A DNA stretch of 39,989 nucleotides from a virus (IMGVR_UViG_3300025280_000062:1-39989), one strand, 5' to 3'; shown: positions 14,234 through 22,892, counted from the first letter of the stretch. The notes: a model not told the origin generated them from the letters alone. Translations and numbers: made by a program.

Positions 14234-14245
14234 CGGGGGCACAAT

Positions 14246-14806
14246 ATGTCAGGCGTAACCACCGAAACAGTTAAAAGCATGATCATCGATGCCGGGGCCG
14301 TGTTTGCGGACTACGGCGAAACCAACGAGCGCATCCTCGGCGCTACCCGCGAGGGCGCCAGCTTCCTGATTGAGCAGGAAGTGCGCGAAATTCCAATCGA
14401 CGGGGTCCGTGGCCCGCTGAAGGGTGGCCGCCGGGTTATTTCCGAACACGCCCGCATCACCGCCAACCTGCTGGAAATGACCCCGGATAACCTGTCCCTT
14501 GCCCTGCTGGGCAGCTCCGTGGACAGCACCACGGAACCGGACACCAGCATCATCACGCGGGAAAACGTGTTCCCGAAGGCTTCCGAATATCTTAAGAACG
14601 TGGCCCTTGTAGGCCGCCGGCAGGACACCGGGCAGGACGTAATCTTCATCATCAAAAACCCGCTGGCGGACGGCAACTTCGAGCTGGAAACCACGGACGA
14701 CGACGAAGCCAGCTTGGAGGTGCAGTTCACCGCCCACTTCGACCCGGCGGACGTTACCATTAGCCCGTGGGAAATCCGCGTACCAACACCGGCGACAGGA
14801 GGTTAA
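14246..14806 (+). CDS. Major tail tube protein
   Basis: A 186-residue beta-rich protein placed before the tail chaperones. Conserved points for siphovirus tail tube proteins are ADYGETNERILGATREGASFLIEQEVREIPIDGVRGPLKGGRR near the N-terminus and a C-terminal set of strands (ASLEVQFTAHFDPADV). It would polymerise as hexameric rings to form the tail tube. A ribosome site GGGGGCAC precedes ATG 14246. Confidence 0.85.
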   Translation: MSGVTTETVKSMIIDAGAVFADYGETNERILGATREGASFLIEQEVREIPIDGVRGPLKGGRRVISEHARITANLLEMTPDNLSLALLGSSVDSTTEPDTSIITRENVFPKASEYLKNVALVGRRQDTGQDVIFIIKNPLADGNFELETTDDDEASLEVQFTAHFDPADVTISPWEIRVPTPATGG

Positions 14807-14809
14807 ACC

Positions 14810-15157
14810 ATGACACAGAACGTACAAGTTAAGCTGACCGCCGGGGCCGCGCTGGATTTCGCGGAGGTGCTGGGCGAAGCCATGGAGCACATCGACCCAC
14901 AAATCATCCAGAAGGCCCAAAACGCCGCCAAGGGTGGCGGCAAGGCCGACCCGGTGGAAGTGGGTATGCAAATCGTGAAGGCCCTGCTCCGGCACAGCCG
15001 GGAAAGCGCCACGCGCTTTCTGGCCACCTGTGCCGGCATGACCCCGGAGGAATTGCGGGCCGCACCCCTGTCCACCATGACCGAAATCATTCGGCAGATT
15101 AAGGAGGACCCCGAGCTCGAGGCTTTTATCGAGCAGGTTCGAGGGATGCTCGTCTAA
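14810..15157 (+). CDS. Tail assembly chaperone, upstream frame (gpG-like)
   Basis: A 115-residue helical protein directly after the tail tube gene and two frames before the tape measure, the position of gpG-type tail assembly chaperones. It consists of helices such as ALDFAEVLGEAMEHI and ATRFLATCAGMTPEELRA, with no membrane segment. In relatives a minority of ribosomes shift by -1 near the stop to add a downstream (T) domain. The -1 frame here is open from 15103 across the stop at 15155-15157 to 15495, so such a fusion is possible. Confidence 0.75.
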   Translation: MTQNVQVKLTAGAALDFAEVLGEAMEHIDPQIIQKAQNAAKGGGKADPVEVGMQIVKALLRHSRESATRFLATCAGMTPEELRAAPLSTMTEIIRQIKEDPELEAFIEQVRGMLV

Positions 15158-15168
15158 AGCCGTGGTTC

Positions 15169-15495
15169 GTGGTAGACCGGCTTCTGGCCCGTTACGGCTG
15201 GACGCTGGAATACCTGTACGGCTTACGCCCGGAGGTGTATTACCGGCTGTCCCAAGCGGCCCTCAAGGCGGAAACGGAGGTCGCCCGGGAGCAACTTACA
15301 GTCGAAGCCTTCGGGGCATGGTTGGCCGGGTACGCCGGGCGCAAAACCTTCGGCCAATTCCTGCAGCACCTCGGACTTGAGGATACCCAAACGAAGCCCC
15401 GCACCAGCAAAGAGGAAGCGCTGGCGCTGGCGAAAAGCATAGTGGAGCGCGACCGTGTTAGAGCTGTTCAAAATAGTCGGCCGAATAGCCCTTGA
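15169..15495 (+). CDS. Tail assembly chaperone, downstream frame (gpT-like)
   Basis: A 108-residue helical protein (RLLARYGWTLEYLYGLRPEVYYRL..., then LTVEAFGAWLAGYAG) in the -1 frame relative to the preceding gene and overlapping the tape measure start by 41 bases. GTG 15169 has no convincing ribosome site, and the frame is open upstream to 15103 within the previous gene, so it is probably made as a -1 frameshift extension rather than independently. Candidate slip runs in the overlap are CCCC (about 15107-15110) and TTTT (about 15124-15127); neither is a textbook heptamer. Confidence 0.65.
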   Translation: MVDRLLARYGWTLEYLYGLRPEVYYRLSQAALKAETEVAREQLTVEAFGAWLAGYAGRKTFGQFLQHLGLEDTQTKPRTSKEEALALAKSIVERDRVRAVQNSRPNSP

Positions 15496-17374
15496 GGGTC
15501 ACGACGCTGTTACAGCGGGTCTGGACAAGGTAGACCGCAAGGCGTCTGACTCGGCCGCGCAGCTCCGCAAGACCGGCGAAGCCATGGAACGCTTCGGACG
15601 CCGCACCACCAGCGCCGGCAAGTCCCTTTCCAAGTTCGTAACCGGCCCCATTGCAGCCGTTGGGGCCGCCACCTTCGCCTTCACCAACAAAGTCGCCGAC
15701 ATGGGCGACCGTGTAGCCAAAACCGCCCGGCAGACGGGGCTGTCTGTGGAAGCGTTTCAAGAGATGGAGTTCGCCCTTGGGCAGCTGACTCAAATGGCCG
15801 ACGGGGACATCGAGCGGGCACTGGGCAGGCTTAACACGCGGATCGGGCAAGCGGCCGAAGGGCGCACAAAATACGTTGACGCCCTGCAGGCCATCGGCTT
15901 CAGCTTGGAGGACATCGAGTCCGGTGCAATCACGTCAGAACAGGCGTTCAACCAGTTCCTGACAGCGGTGCAAAACACCAGCTCCGACACCGAGGCGGCT
16001 GCCATGGCCGCGGAGCTGTTTGGCGAACGTGTAGGGCGCCAAATGGGGCCGGCGCTCCGCAGCGGCGGGGCCGATGTAGACGCCCTCCGCCAGAAGTTCC
16101 GGGACTTGGGGCTGGGTATCAGCGGTGAGGCTGCAGCCGCCTCCGAGAAGTTCAACGACAAGATGGACATCCTGAAGCGCCAATTCCAAGCCGTTGCGGT
16201 GGAAGTGGGCTCCAAGCTGATGCCGATCATGATGCAGTTCATGGACTGGCTCCAAGCGAACGCGGTGCCCGTGGTGGAAGCCGTGGTCGGGGTGGTTGGT
16301 ACGCTGGCTGAGATGTTCGGCGCCCTGCCCGGCCCCGTGCAGCAAACCATCGGCGTCGTCGTCGGGCTGGCGGCGGCACTTGGGCCGTTGCTGATTATTG
16401 TGGGCAAGGTTATCACCATCGCCGGCAGCGCCGTAAAAGCATTCGCGGCGCTGAAGGTAGCCGTCATCGCCCTGCAGGTGGCAGCGGCCCCGGCCCTTGC
16501 GGCCCTTGCCCCGTTCATTGCCATCGGCGCCGCTGTGGCCGCCGCCGTGTACCTTGTTGTGACCCGCGTCAATGAGTTCGTGCAGGCGTTCGGCGGCTGG
16601 AAAGCCGTGCTGACCAGCCTCCTGGAGCTGATCGAATCCCTGTGGACCACCATCAAGGAAACCATGGCGCAAATCCTGGAAAAGGTGGCGCAGGTGGTGG
16701 CGCAGGCCGTGGAGTACTGGGCCAACCTCGGCAAGCAACTGCTAGAGGCGACAGTGCAGTGGGTGACCGGGCTGGTGGAAAGCATTAGCCAGTTCGCCAC
16801 GAAGGTATCAAAAGCCTTCATGCAACTGGTTACGCAGGTTATTGAGTACTGGACCAACCTCGCAAACCGGCTCCTGGAGGCCACCCGTCAGATGGTGGTG
16901 GCGCTGGTGGAGGCGATTGCCACCATGGCGCAACAGGTGGTGCAGTATTTCGTCAACATGGGCAAAAACGTCCTGAAGGCGATTGCCAACATGGTCAAGA
17001 ACGCGGTGCGTTACGTGTCCAACATGGTGTCCAACATTCTCGGCAAGCTGAAAAACCTGTATACGCAGGCGGTCGGCAACTCCATTATCCCGGACATGGC
17101 CAACGGTATCCTCGGGGAGTTCGCTGGTATGCGCGACGGCACCATCAAGGATACCGACGACATGGTGAAGGGGGTTAACGGGCGGCTTGAAGGCTTGCAC
17201 GATAAGGTCGCACCCTCCATAGAGGCGGAAGGTTCCGCAGGTGGTGGCCGGGGCGGCTTCGGTAGCGCCGGGGGTTCCACCGTGGTGGATATGCGTCACG
17301 CGGTAATCCGCGACGACAGGGATATGCTGGACCGTATGCGGCGCCGGGGCCTGGAAATGTCGGGGGCGTTTTAA
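15455..17374 (+). CDS. Tape measure protein
   Basis: A 639-residue protein starting at GTG 15455 (MLELFKIVGRIALEGHD). The N-terminus is a helical region (ALDKVDRKASDSAAQLRKTG), followed by the TMP domain typical of phage tape measures. Residues about 260-365 are strongly hydrophobic with several possible membrane-crossing segments (VVEAVVGVVGTLAEMF, AAPALAALAPFIAIGAAVAAAVYLVV). Residues about 385-520 are about 40-residue degenerate tandem repeats built on EYWANLGKQLLEAT / EYWTNLANRLLEAT / QYFVNMGKNVLKAI. Length implies a tail near 100 nm by the usual 0.15 nm per residue rule (estimate). The protein fills the tail and enters the host envelope on ejection. Confidence 0.92.
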   Translation: MLELFKIVGRIALEGHDAVTAGLDKVDRKASDSAAQLRKTGEAMERFGRRTTSAGKSLSKFVTGPIAAVGAATFAFTNKVADMGDRVAKTARQTGLSVEAFQEMEFALGQLTQMADGDIERALGRLNTRIGQAAEGRTKYVDALQAIGFSLEDIESGAITSEQAFNQFLTAVQNTSSDTEAAAMAAELFGERVGRQMGPALRSGGADVDALRQKFRDLGLGISGEAAAASEKFNDKMDILKRQFQAVAVEVGSKLMPIMMQFMDWLQANAVPVVEAVVGVVGTLAEMFGALPGPVQQTIGVVVGLAAALGPLLIIVGKVITIAGSAVKAFAALKVAVIALQVAAAPALAALAPFIAIGAAVAAAVYLVVTRVNEFVQAFGGWKAVLTSLLELIESLWTTIKETMAQILEKVAQVVAQAVEYWANLGKQLLEATVQWVTGLVESISQFATKVSKAFMQLVTQVIEYWTNLANRLLEATRQMVVALVEAIATMAQQVVQYFVNMGKNVLKAIANMVKNAVRYVSNMVSNILGKLKNLYTQAVGNSIIPDMANGILGEFAGMRDGTIKDTDDMVKGVNGRLEGLHDKVAPSIEAEGSAGGGRGGFGSAGGSTVVDMRHAVIRDDRDMLDRMRRRGLEMSGAF

Positions 17375-19308
17375 TGCCGGTATTCGGGGAGTTCAGCCAG
17401 TCCGTTACCGTTGGGGGCCGCCCGGCTTACGTGCGCGACCTTGCCATCAAGGAAAGCAGTTCGGAGCGGGTGGCCGCCATCGACTTCGTCCTGGAACCCC
17501 TGCAGGTGCCCGGGCAAGAAGCCGCCATGGCTGCAGCCTACATCGGGGAACCCGTTACTGTTACCCAAACCGTGGACGGGGCCTCGCAAACGTGGCAGGT
17601 GATTATCACCAACGTGGACGAGCGCCGGAACGGGGCCGCCACCTTCAAGCGGGTGCAGTGCCGGTCACTGGAGTACGTCGCCAGCCACACCCGGTTCCTG
17701 GACGTGTGGCGCCGCACAGGCGCCAGCACGGTCGTCCTGCAAGCATGGCAGCGCCACACTCAGGGCACCCCGGCGCTTCGCGACGTGTCGCTTGCTGGGG
17801 TGGCTACAAACAACGCCCTGATCGAGGAGTACGCCAGCAAGTACGACAGCCTGTACGACCTCATGGAAGAAGTGTGCCTGCTGACCGGGTGGGCGTGGAA
17901 GGTGCGCGACGGGGTGCTGTACTTTTTCGACCCGCTCTCCAACCCCGGCCCGGACTTGACCCAAGGTAGCGGCGCCACCGTGCGCGACACCCTGCAGCTG
18001 AAGCAGAGCCTTGAGGGCGTCTACAACGTGTACCGGGGGCAGGGCTGGTCCTACCGGACTTTCACCATTGGCCGGAACTTCGAGTCCTTTGACTGCATAG
18101 GCGGTTTCACCTTCAGCCCGTCCCTGCTGGACGGGGTCGAGGTGGTGGGGGAACCCCGCATCGTGCAGCAAAAATGGCGCGACATGGGCCTCAAGGTGCA
18201 GAACGTGGACCCGGACGGCATAGTGGAGCTGAACAAGTCCATCCTTGCCAGCAACGTGGTCAACGGGTACTTGAGCGTCGCGATACGGGTGCGGGGCATC
18301 CACTGGGTCGAGCGCTTCGACCGCCAGTCTATCGAGCTGTACGGGCGCCGGGACGCCCCGCCCCTGTCCGACAACGGGGGCGACAACATCCGGGCGGTGA
18401 CCCGCAAGCTGGACGAACTGCTTAAATACCGGGCGTATCCCGCATACGATGTGACCTTGGACGTGGTGGGGGTAGGCTGGGAACCGGATCAGGTGGTTCA
18501 GACAACCCTGTACGACCCCGCCTTCAGCGCCCCGTTGTACGTGACCGAGGTGCAGCGCACCACCGACGGCACGGACTTGAATGTGTCCGTAACGCTTACC
18601 AGCCCGAGCGAGGTGGTGGAAGGGCAGCAAGTGCCACCGACGCAAGCCCGGCGCAGCCGGAGCGGGGTGGACCCGGCCTACGAGATAGGCCGTCGGCTTG
18701 AGCGGCTGGAGCGCCGGAACGCGCACCCGGCTTCCCCGCTGGGGGTTAACACGGACGTGGACGGGGTGCTGGGCGGCACCTACGAGGAGGCAGAAAACAC
18801 AGGCTGGAGCCAGAGCGTATCCGCCCGGGATATCGGGGAAACCACCGGGGACAGCGCCGGGTGGGGCGCAGCCACCGGGGTCAAGCAGTTTACGCACGTT
18901 CCGGTTCAAAGCGGCTGGGCTGGCCGCACAGTGCCGGTCCTGCAGCCGCCCGTAATTGAAGCCGCATCCGGCTGGACCGCCAGTGCCGAGGCCATGCTGG
19001 CTGAGATGCGGGCGTTGTCTACGGACACCGGCTGGTCCGAGGCGGTAACTTTCCGGGACATAACCACCACCAGCCCCGGGGAGACCCAAGGGTGGGGGCA
19101 GCAAACCAGCTTCCGGGACATCACCGATACGGCGGGCTCCCGGGGTAGCTGGACCGGGCGCGTCTCCGTGCGGGAAATTACCTTGGACGGCGGCCTGAGC
19201 GTGGATGCGGACGTGCCAGTGGCCGGGGCAGCGCTGAGTGTAGACGCGGACGTGCCCCTCGGGGATACACCTTTGCACACGGACGAGGACCTACCGTTCG
19301 GCGGGTAG
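17374..19308 (+). CDS. Large minor tail protein with C-terminal repeats
   Basis: A 644-residue protein following the tape measure, the position of distal tail or baseplate hub proteins. Residues 1-450 are beta-rich with hub-like features (VQCRSLEYVASHTRFLDVW, YDLMEEVCLLTGWAWKVRDGVLYFFDP, then TRKLDELLKYRAYPAYDVTLDVVGVGWEPDQVVQ). From about residue 475 the sequence changes to six or seven degenerate repeats of about 20-30 residues built around G-W-x(4)-V-S-F-R-D-I-T, and the last 40 residues carry three copies of a D-x-D-V/L-P motif (DADVPVAG, DADVPLGD, DEDLPFGG). The repeats may be a host-range or assembly surface. Stop of the tape measure and this start overlap by one base. Confidence 0.78.
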   Translation: MPVFGEFSQSVTVGGRPAYVRDLAIKESSSERVAAIDFVLEPLQVPGQEAAMAAAYIGEPVTVTQTVDGASQTWQVIITNVDERRNGAATFKRVQCRSLEYVASHTRFLDVWRRTGASTVVLQAWQRHTQGTPALRDVSLAGVATNNALIEEYASKYDSLYDLMEEVCLLTGWAWKVRDGVLYFFDPLSNPGPDLTQGSGATVRDTLQLKQSLEGVYNVYRGQGWSYRTFTIGRNFESFDCIGGFTFSPSLLDGVEVVGEPRIVQQKWRDMGLKVQNVDPDGIVELNKSILASNVVNGYLSVAIRVRGIHWVERFDRQSIELYGRRDAPPLSDNGGDNIRAVTRKLDELLKYRAYPAYDVTLDVVGVGWEPDQVVQTTLYDPAFSAPLYVTEVQRTTDGTDLNVSVTLTSPSEVVEGQQVPPTQARRSRSGVDPAYEIGRRLERLERRNAHPASPLGVNTDVDGVLGGTYEEAENTGWSQSVSARDIGETTGDSAGWGAATGVKQFTHVPVQSGWAGRTVPVLQPPVIEAASGWTASAEAMLAEMRALSTDTGWSEAVTFRDITTTSPGETQGWGQQTSFRDITDTAGSRGSWTGRVSVREITLDGGLSVDADVPVAGAALSVDADVPLGDTPLHTDEDLPFGG

Positions 19309-19334
19309 CACTTATGCCTTCGCCCCGCGTGTGC

Positions 19335-19340
19335 TAAAAT
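19335..19340 (+). promoter_or_regulatory. Possible extended -10 promoter before the tail-tip genes
   Basis: TGCTAAAAT (19332-19340) gives an extended -10 element with TAAAAT at 19335-19340 in a 56-base intergenic gap. The -35 region (TTATGC, 19312-19317, 17-base spacing) is weak. It would start transcription for 19365 onward, which has its own ribosome site (GACAGGAGACAG). Confidence 0.4.
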
Positions 19341-19364
19341 CCAGGAAACAGACAGGAGACAGAG

Positions 19365-19760
19365 ATGAAACCGGCAAGCTGGAAAGGTTACATTACAACA
19401 AGGTATCTGGACACGGGCAAGGTCGAGCGGGTCCAGAACGCCATCCTTGACGGCGGGCTGGAAATGACCGGCTTGCTGTGGTTGGGCCAATCCACGGAAT
19501 CCTTTGCCCAACTGCAAATCGAGGACAGTGGCGGGGCCACCGTGGCCGCAAAAGACATCACCGGCAGCTACAACATCGCATCCGGGGTACTTACTGTGAC
19601 CAGCGTGGCACTGTTTTCCAGTTCCGAGGTTTCCACCGACGTTGCCACGGTGGCGTTGATTGGTAGCGCCGGCAGTCGCATCGCGGAGGCCGCCGTATCC
19701 ATCCCCGCTGGCAACGCCGTGGAAATCACCCGGGAAGACGAGCTGTCCGAGGTGGTGTAA
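19365..19760 (+). CDS. Hypothetical virion-associated protein (131 aa)
   Basis: A 131-residue protein of mixed alpha/beta character, rich in Ala, Val, Ser and Thr (SGVLTVTSVALFSSSEV), typical in composition of tail-fibre or baseplate accessory proteins. It lies between the large minor tail protein and the fibre-like genes. Ribosome site AGGAGACAGAG precedes ATG 19365; the stop overlaps the next ATG (TAATG). No family recognised. Confidence 0.65.
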   Translation: MKPASWKGYITTRYLDTGKVERVQNAILDGGLEMTGLLWLGQSTESFAQLQIEDSGGATVAAKDITGSYNIASGVLTVTSVALFSSSEVSTDVATVALIGSAGSRIAEAAVSIPAGNAVEITREDELSEVV

Positions 19761-20167
19761 TGCCTTGTAGCTTCCGCCTACGCACCAAAGACCCGGACGG
19801 TAACTGGCAGGACCTCGAGTTTGAAGAACTGCTCAAGGAGGACGGCCCCAAAAACACCATCCAGGATTTTAGTTTTGGGGACATGGACCAGCTCTTGGGC
19901 CTACAACCGGACGGGGAAGGGGGCTTCAGCCTCACAGCCCGGTCCCGTGACGGTGCTTTATACAACCCGGATTTTTCCGACCTTTTCGATGAGGAGGGAG
20001 ACCAACTTCTGGACGGTACGGTGTATACCGAAGTCGAACGGCAGGTGGAAGAGGTTACAGTGGGGGAGGAACCAAACACCGTCACCATCGAGCGCATGAC
20101 CTCGGTTACGTTTGAAGGCCCGGGCGGCGGTAAGCTAACACTCCAGTTCAACAACCCACCAGTATAG
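19760..20167 (+). CDS. Hypothetical tail-region protein (135 aa)
   Basis: A 135-residue acidic protein (for example FEELLKEDGPKNTIQDFSFGDMDQLL and DFSDLFDEEGDQLLDG) with a beta-rich C-terminal part. The order (acidic helical, then beta) and position suggest a tail-tip or fibre connector. It is joined to both neighbours by close or overlapping boundaries. Function not recognised. Confidence 0.6.
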   Translation: MPCSFRLRTKDPDGNWQDLEFEELLKEDGPKNTIQDFSFGDMDQLLGLQPDGEGGFSLTARSRDGALYNPDFSDLFDEEGDQLLDGTVYTEVERQVEEVTVGEEPNTVTIERMTSVTFEGPGGGKLTLQFNNPPV

Positions 20168-20177
20168 GACAAGGGTT

Positions 20178-20747
20178 ATGACGCTTAACGCAACACCACT
20201 CAACAGCGCCCCGCTAAACGCCCCCGGAACCACGGAGGCCGGTGGCGCGTTCTACGATTCTTGGTACAGGACCGTCCGCTCCCATCAGGGCATCGTGGCC
20301 CCGGGCGTGGCCGTCCATGTTTACAACGCAGTGGACCGCAACAACCCGGAAAGCGAGGACAACACCCCGGCCACCCTGTACGCGGACGCCGCAGGGGAGC
20401 AAAGTTTGGACAACCCGTTCACCACGGGCTCCGACGGTGTGGCCCTGTTTCACGCTGCAGCCGGTTTTTACCACGTCAAGTTCGTGCAGGGCGCCGACGT
20501 CCTGTGGCTGAAAAACCAGCCCCTCGGTGACATGAAGGCGCAGAGCGCGGATGCGGTTGACCTGCTATCCGGGGCTCTAGCTGGTGTGGACTTCACGAGC
20601 GCGGCGGCTCTGGTTCACGGGCTTCTTGCGAGTTACGACTTCCGTGCCCTGCCGGATTGCGCGGATGACACTGAAGCTGCTGCCGCCGGGGTTTCCGCCG
20701 GGGCCTTATACCGGACGGGAAACAACATTAAAACGCGCTTGACTTAA
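20178..20747 (+). CDS. Tail fibre-like protein (189 aa)
   Basis: A 189-residue protein beginning with the repeated T/S-x-PLN motif (TLNATPLNSAPLNAPGTTE) seen in several phage structural proteins. Residues about 40-115 form a beta-sandwich-like domain with VHVYNAVDRNN, ATLYADAAGEQ and GVALFHAAAGFYHVKF, a pattern common at the N-terminus of tail fibre proteins. The C-terminal part is helical. It is directly upstream of a YadA-repeat adhesin, so both probably belong to the receptor-binding apparatus. Confidence 0.65.
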   Translation: MTLNATPLNSAPLNAPGTTEAGGAFYDSWYRTVRSHQGIVAPGVAVHVYNAVDRNNPESEDNTPATLYADAAGEQSLDNPFTTGSDGVALFHAAAGFYHVKFVQGADVLWLKNQPLGDMKAQSADAVDLLSGALAGVDFTSAAALVHGLLASYDFRALPDCADDTEAAAAGVSAGALYRTGNNIKTRLT

Positions 20748-20757
20748 TAGGTGACTT

Positions 20758-21759
20758 ATGAGCTTTATCTATGTTAACAACCTGAAAACCACGCTGCTGG
20801 AAGCTGTCGACGATATCGCGGAAGAACTAACGCTGGTACGTGCGGGGACCGAGCTGGACTCCGTGCTCCAATCCGGCAACCTAAGCTGGAACGCTGGCGA
20901 CGGTACAGCGGACGAGGTGGTGCCCCTTACACTCGTTCCTGCCGGCGTTGCGAACCCGGCCCTGTCCGATGTGGAGGTGGTGTACGTGGTGGGTGGTAGC
21001 GCCCCGACTGTCCAAGTGAAACGCGGGCAGGCCGGGACCACGGCTAAAAACTGGGAAGCCGGGGACACCGTGGGGTGTTTCTTGCTGAATGATGCGATTT
21101 ACCAGCCTTCCGGGAGCGTAAAGCTCGGAGGAAACGCTGCCGCCCTGTATGATGGCGCGGTTAGTATTGGTTTCGATAGTCACGCATATAACGAAGGGGC
21201 GGTTGCCATCGGGAATAACGGCGGGTCCTCGGCCACCAATGCCGTCTCCGTCGGTACGGGAAGCGACACCACCGGGGCCTCATCGTTGGCCCTTGGGCAC
21301 AACGCATCGGCCAAGGCGGATTACGGTGTGGCTATTGGTTCCGGCTCATTGGGCGTGGCTTCCCGGATCATTGCCCTTGGTGTGGATACCGAAGTCAGCG
21401 GTGACTCGGGGGTAGCTATTGGGGATGGCGCTGCTTGTAGAACGCCGAACAGCATCAGCATCGGAACCGACTCGGAGTCGGTGTCGCCACATGGCATATC
21501 CATCGGCACCGGGGCGTTCAATGCCGGGGGCGTTGCACTTGGGCGAAACGCTAATACAACAACGCAGAATGGCGTTGCGCTGGGGGAGGACACAACCACC
21601 ACGGCAGGCAATCAAGTGCACGTCGGCGACCGGGATCTGGAGCTTGGCACCGACACCAGCCCTCGCGGCATCCACCTCTACAGCCCGGACGGCACCCGCT
21701 ATAAGATTACAGTGGACGATACTGGTGCACTGTCCGCTACTGCTGACCCGCTGGCATAA
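20758..21759 (+). CDS. Tail adhesin with YadA-head-like repeats
   Basis: A 333-residue protein. Residues about 1-115 are a globular N-terminal domain that includes VPLTLVPAGVANPALSDVEVVYVVGGSAPTVQVKRGQAG. Residues about 130-290 contain around ten 14-16-residue repeats of the type A-x-A-x-G-x(6-8)-G-A/S (AVAIGNNG, SLALGHNASA, GVAIGSGSL, GVALGRNANT, GVALGEDTTT), the left-handed beta-roll of trimeric autotransporter (YadA-like) heads. The end is a short unique domain. This fold usually forms a trimeric fibre for binding cells. The stretch is lower in GC than the capsid genes. Confidence 0.8.
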   Translation: MSFIYVNNLKTTLLEAVDDIAEELTLVRAGTELDSVLQSGNLSWNAGDGTADEVVPLTLVPAGVANPALSDVEVVYVVGGSAPTVQVKRGQAGTTAKNWEAGDTVGCFLLNDAIYQPSGSVKLGGNAAALYDGAVSIGFDSHAYNEGAVAIGNNGGSSATNAVSVGTGSDTTGASSLALGHNASAKADYGVAIGSGSLGVASRIIALGVDTEVSGDSGVAIGDGAACRTPNSISIGTDSESVSPHGISIGTGAFNAGGVALGRNANTTTQNGVALGEDTTTTAGNQVHVGDRDLELGTDTSPRGIHLYSPDGTRYKITVDDTGALSATADPLA

Positions 21760-21769
21760 GGAGACCGTA

Positions 21770-22192
21770 GTGACTGAGCGCCACTACGACCCAAGCAACC
21801 GACCCCCGGAGGCTTGCGAGCGCCGGGGCGGCCCTACGGCCCCCATCTGGTCCAAGCTCAACGAGCATGAAACGGACATCCGGGAGCTGTATAAAACCAC
21901 CGCCCGGGCGCACGAGAGGGTCAACAGCACGAACGAAACGGTGCTGTACCTCCGCGAGGACATCCGGGAGTGGAAGGAGCAAACGCACCGGGACAGCACC
22001 AACATCCTGAAGGAGCTACGGGCCTCCAATGAGCGGATGGCGGTGGCGGACCAACGGCTGGCGGAGCAGGCCGGGGTCGCTCAGGGCCGGTGGGAGGCTG
22101 TGAAAGTGGGGCTGCCCATCGGCTTGACCGTGGCCGGGTTAACCATTACCGGGTTAGTGGCTCTCAACAAGCTGGGAATCCTTGGGGGCTGA
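21770..22192 (+). CDS. XhlA-like membrane protein
   Basis: A 140-residue protein starting at GTG 21770, with AAGGAG six bases upstream. Residues about 20-105 are a long, charged coiled coil (NETVLYLREDIREWKEQTHRDSTNILKEL...). Residues about 115-135 are a single C-terminal membrane helix (VGLPIGLTVAGLTITGLVALNKL). This is the plan of haemolysin XhlA proteins (PF10779), which work with holin in lysis. A longer frame from 21419 overlaps the adhesin and is not used. A separate two-helix holin lies downstream. Confidence 0.65.
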   Translation: MTERHYDPSNRPPEACERRGGPTAPIWSKLNEHETDIRELYKTTARAHERVNSTNETVLYLREDIREWKEQTHRDSTNILKELRASNERMAVADQRLAEQAGVAQGRWEAVKVGLPIGLTVAGLTITGLVALNKLGILGG

Positions 22193-22193
22193 T

Positions 22194-22892
22194 ATGGTGT
22201 TTGAGGGGGCGTTTCAGAACATTGTGGATTACACAGCCGGGGGCGGTGGCCCTTTCCGAACGTTTATCTGCCAACGCGGAGATCGCGACGGTGCATACTC
22301 GGACCAACCATATCAGTCTTTTGGTGATTGTGGGGCTAGTTTGGACCCCTGCTCTGGGATGAGCAGCAAGTTACTGTTCGGGTATGAAACTGGACGCCAG
22401 TTACGTATCAAGCTGCAGGGTGTTAGGGATTATTATCTGGACGAAAACAGTAACCTCCAAAGCACAACCGCTGAATTTGACTCCCCATTACTCATCTACA
22501 CCGGGCCGTTCGTTCCAAACGGCGCAATCAACAAGGAATTCGCCTCCCCGTTGTCGCTATTCGATGACCGCAGCACATACACCCCGACGGACGTGTATGT
22601 GACGGGGTTCCCTGAGATTGACGAACAGCAACCGTTCTACCGGGATAACGCGACGGGCCTTGGCACGTACACTAGGCCGCTTGAGGGGGGCTACTGCTGT
22701 GCCTACGGCATGAGAGCACGCCCGGCTGGCCCGGCGTCTTTTTCTCTCGAACCAGACTTCTGGTTCCGTGATTTGCCGACTTTTGCGTACAACGGAGTGG
22801 AATACCGGATTGTGGCGGTCCGCAATATCACGTATGACTGGCCGGAAACTTTCACGGATCAGTCATATGAAATGGTTGCGGAGCCTGTATAA
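22194..22892 (+). CDS. Hypothetical protein of atypical composition (232 aa)
   Basis: A 232-residue protein beginning MVFEGAFQNIVDYTAGGGGPF. It is rich in aromatic residues, has about six cysteines (RTFICQRGD, FGDCGASLDPCSG, GGYCCAYGMR) and a beta-rich, extracellular-looking sequence without signal peptide or membrane segment. The coding sequence is clearly less GC-rich than neighbouring genes and uses more A/T-ending codons, which suggests recent acquisition. It is inserted between the XhlA-like gene and the endolysin. It could be an accessory tail-tip/receptor protein or a lysis-linked moron; no family is recognised. Confidence 0.65.
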   Translation: MVFEGAFQNIVDYTAGGGGPFRTFICQRGDRDGAYSDQPYQSFGDCGASLDPCSGMSSKLLFGYETGRQLRIKLQGVRDYYLDENSNLQSTTAEFDSPLLIYTGPFVPNGAINKEFASPLSLFDDRSTYTPTDVYVTGFPEIDEQQPFYRDNATGLGTYTRPLEGGYCCAYGMRARPAGPASFSLEPDFWFRDLPTFAYNGVEYRIVAVRNITYDWPETFTDQSYEMVAEPV

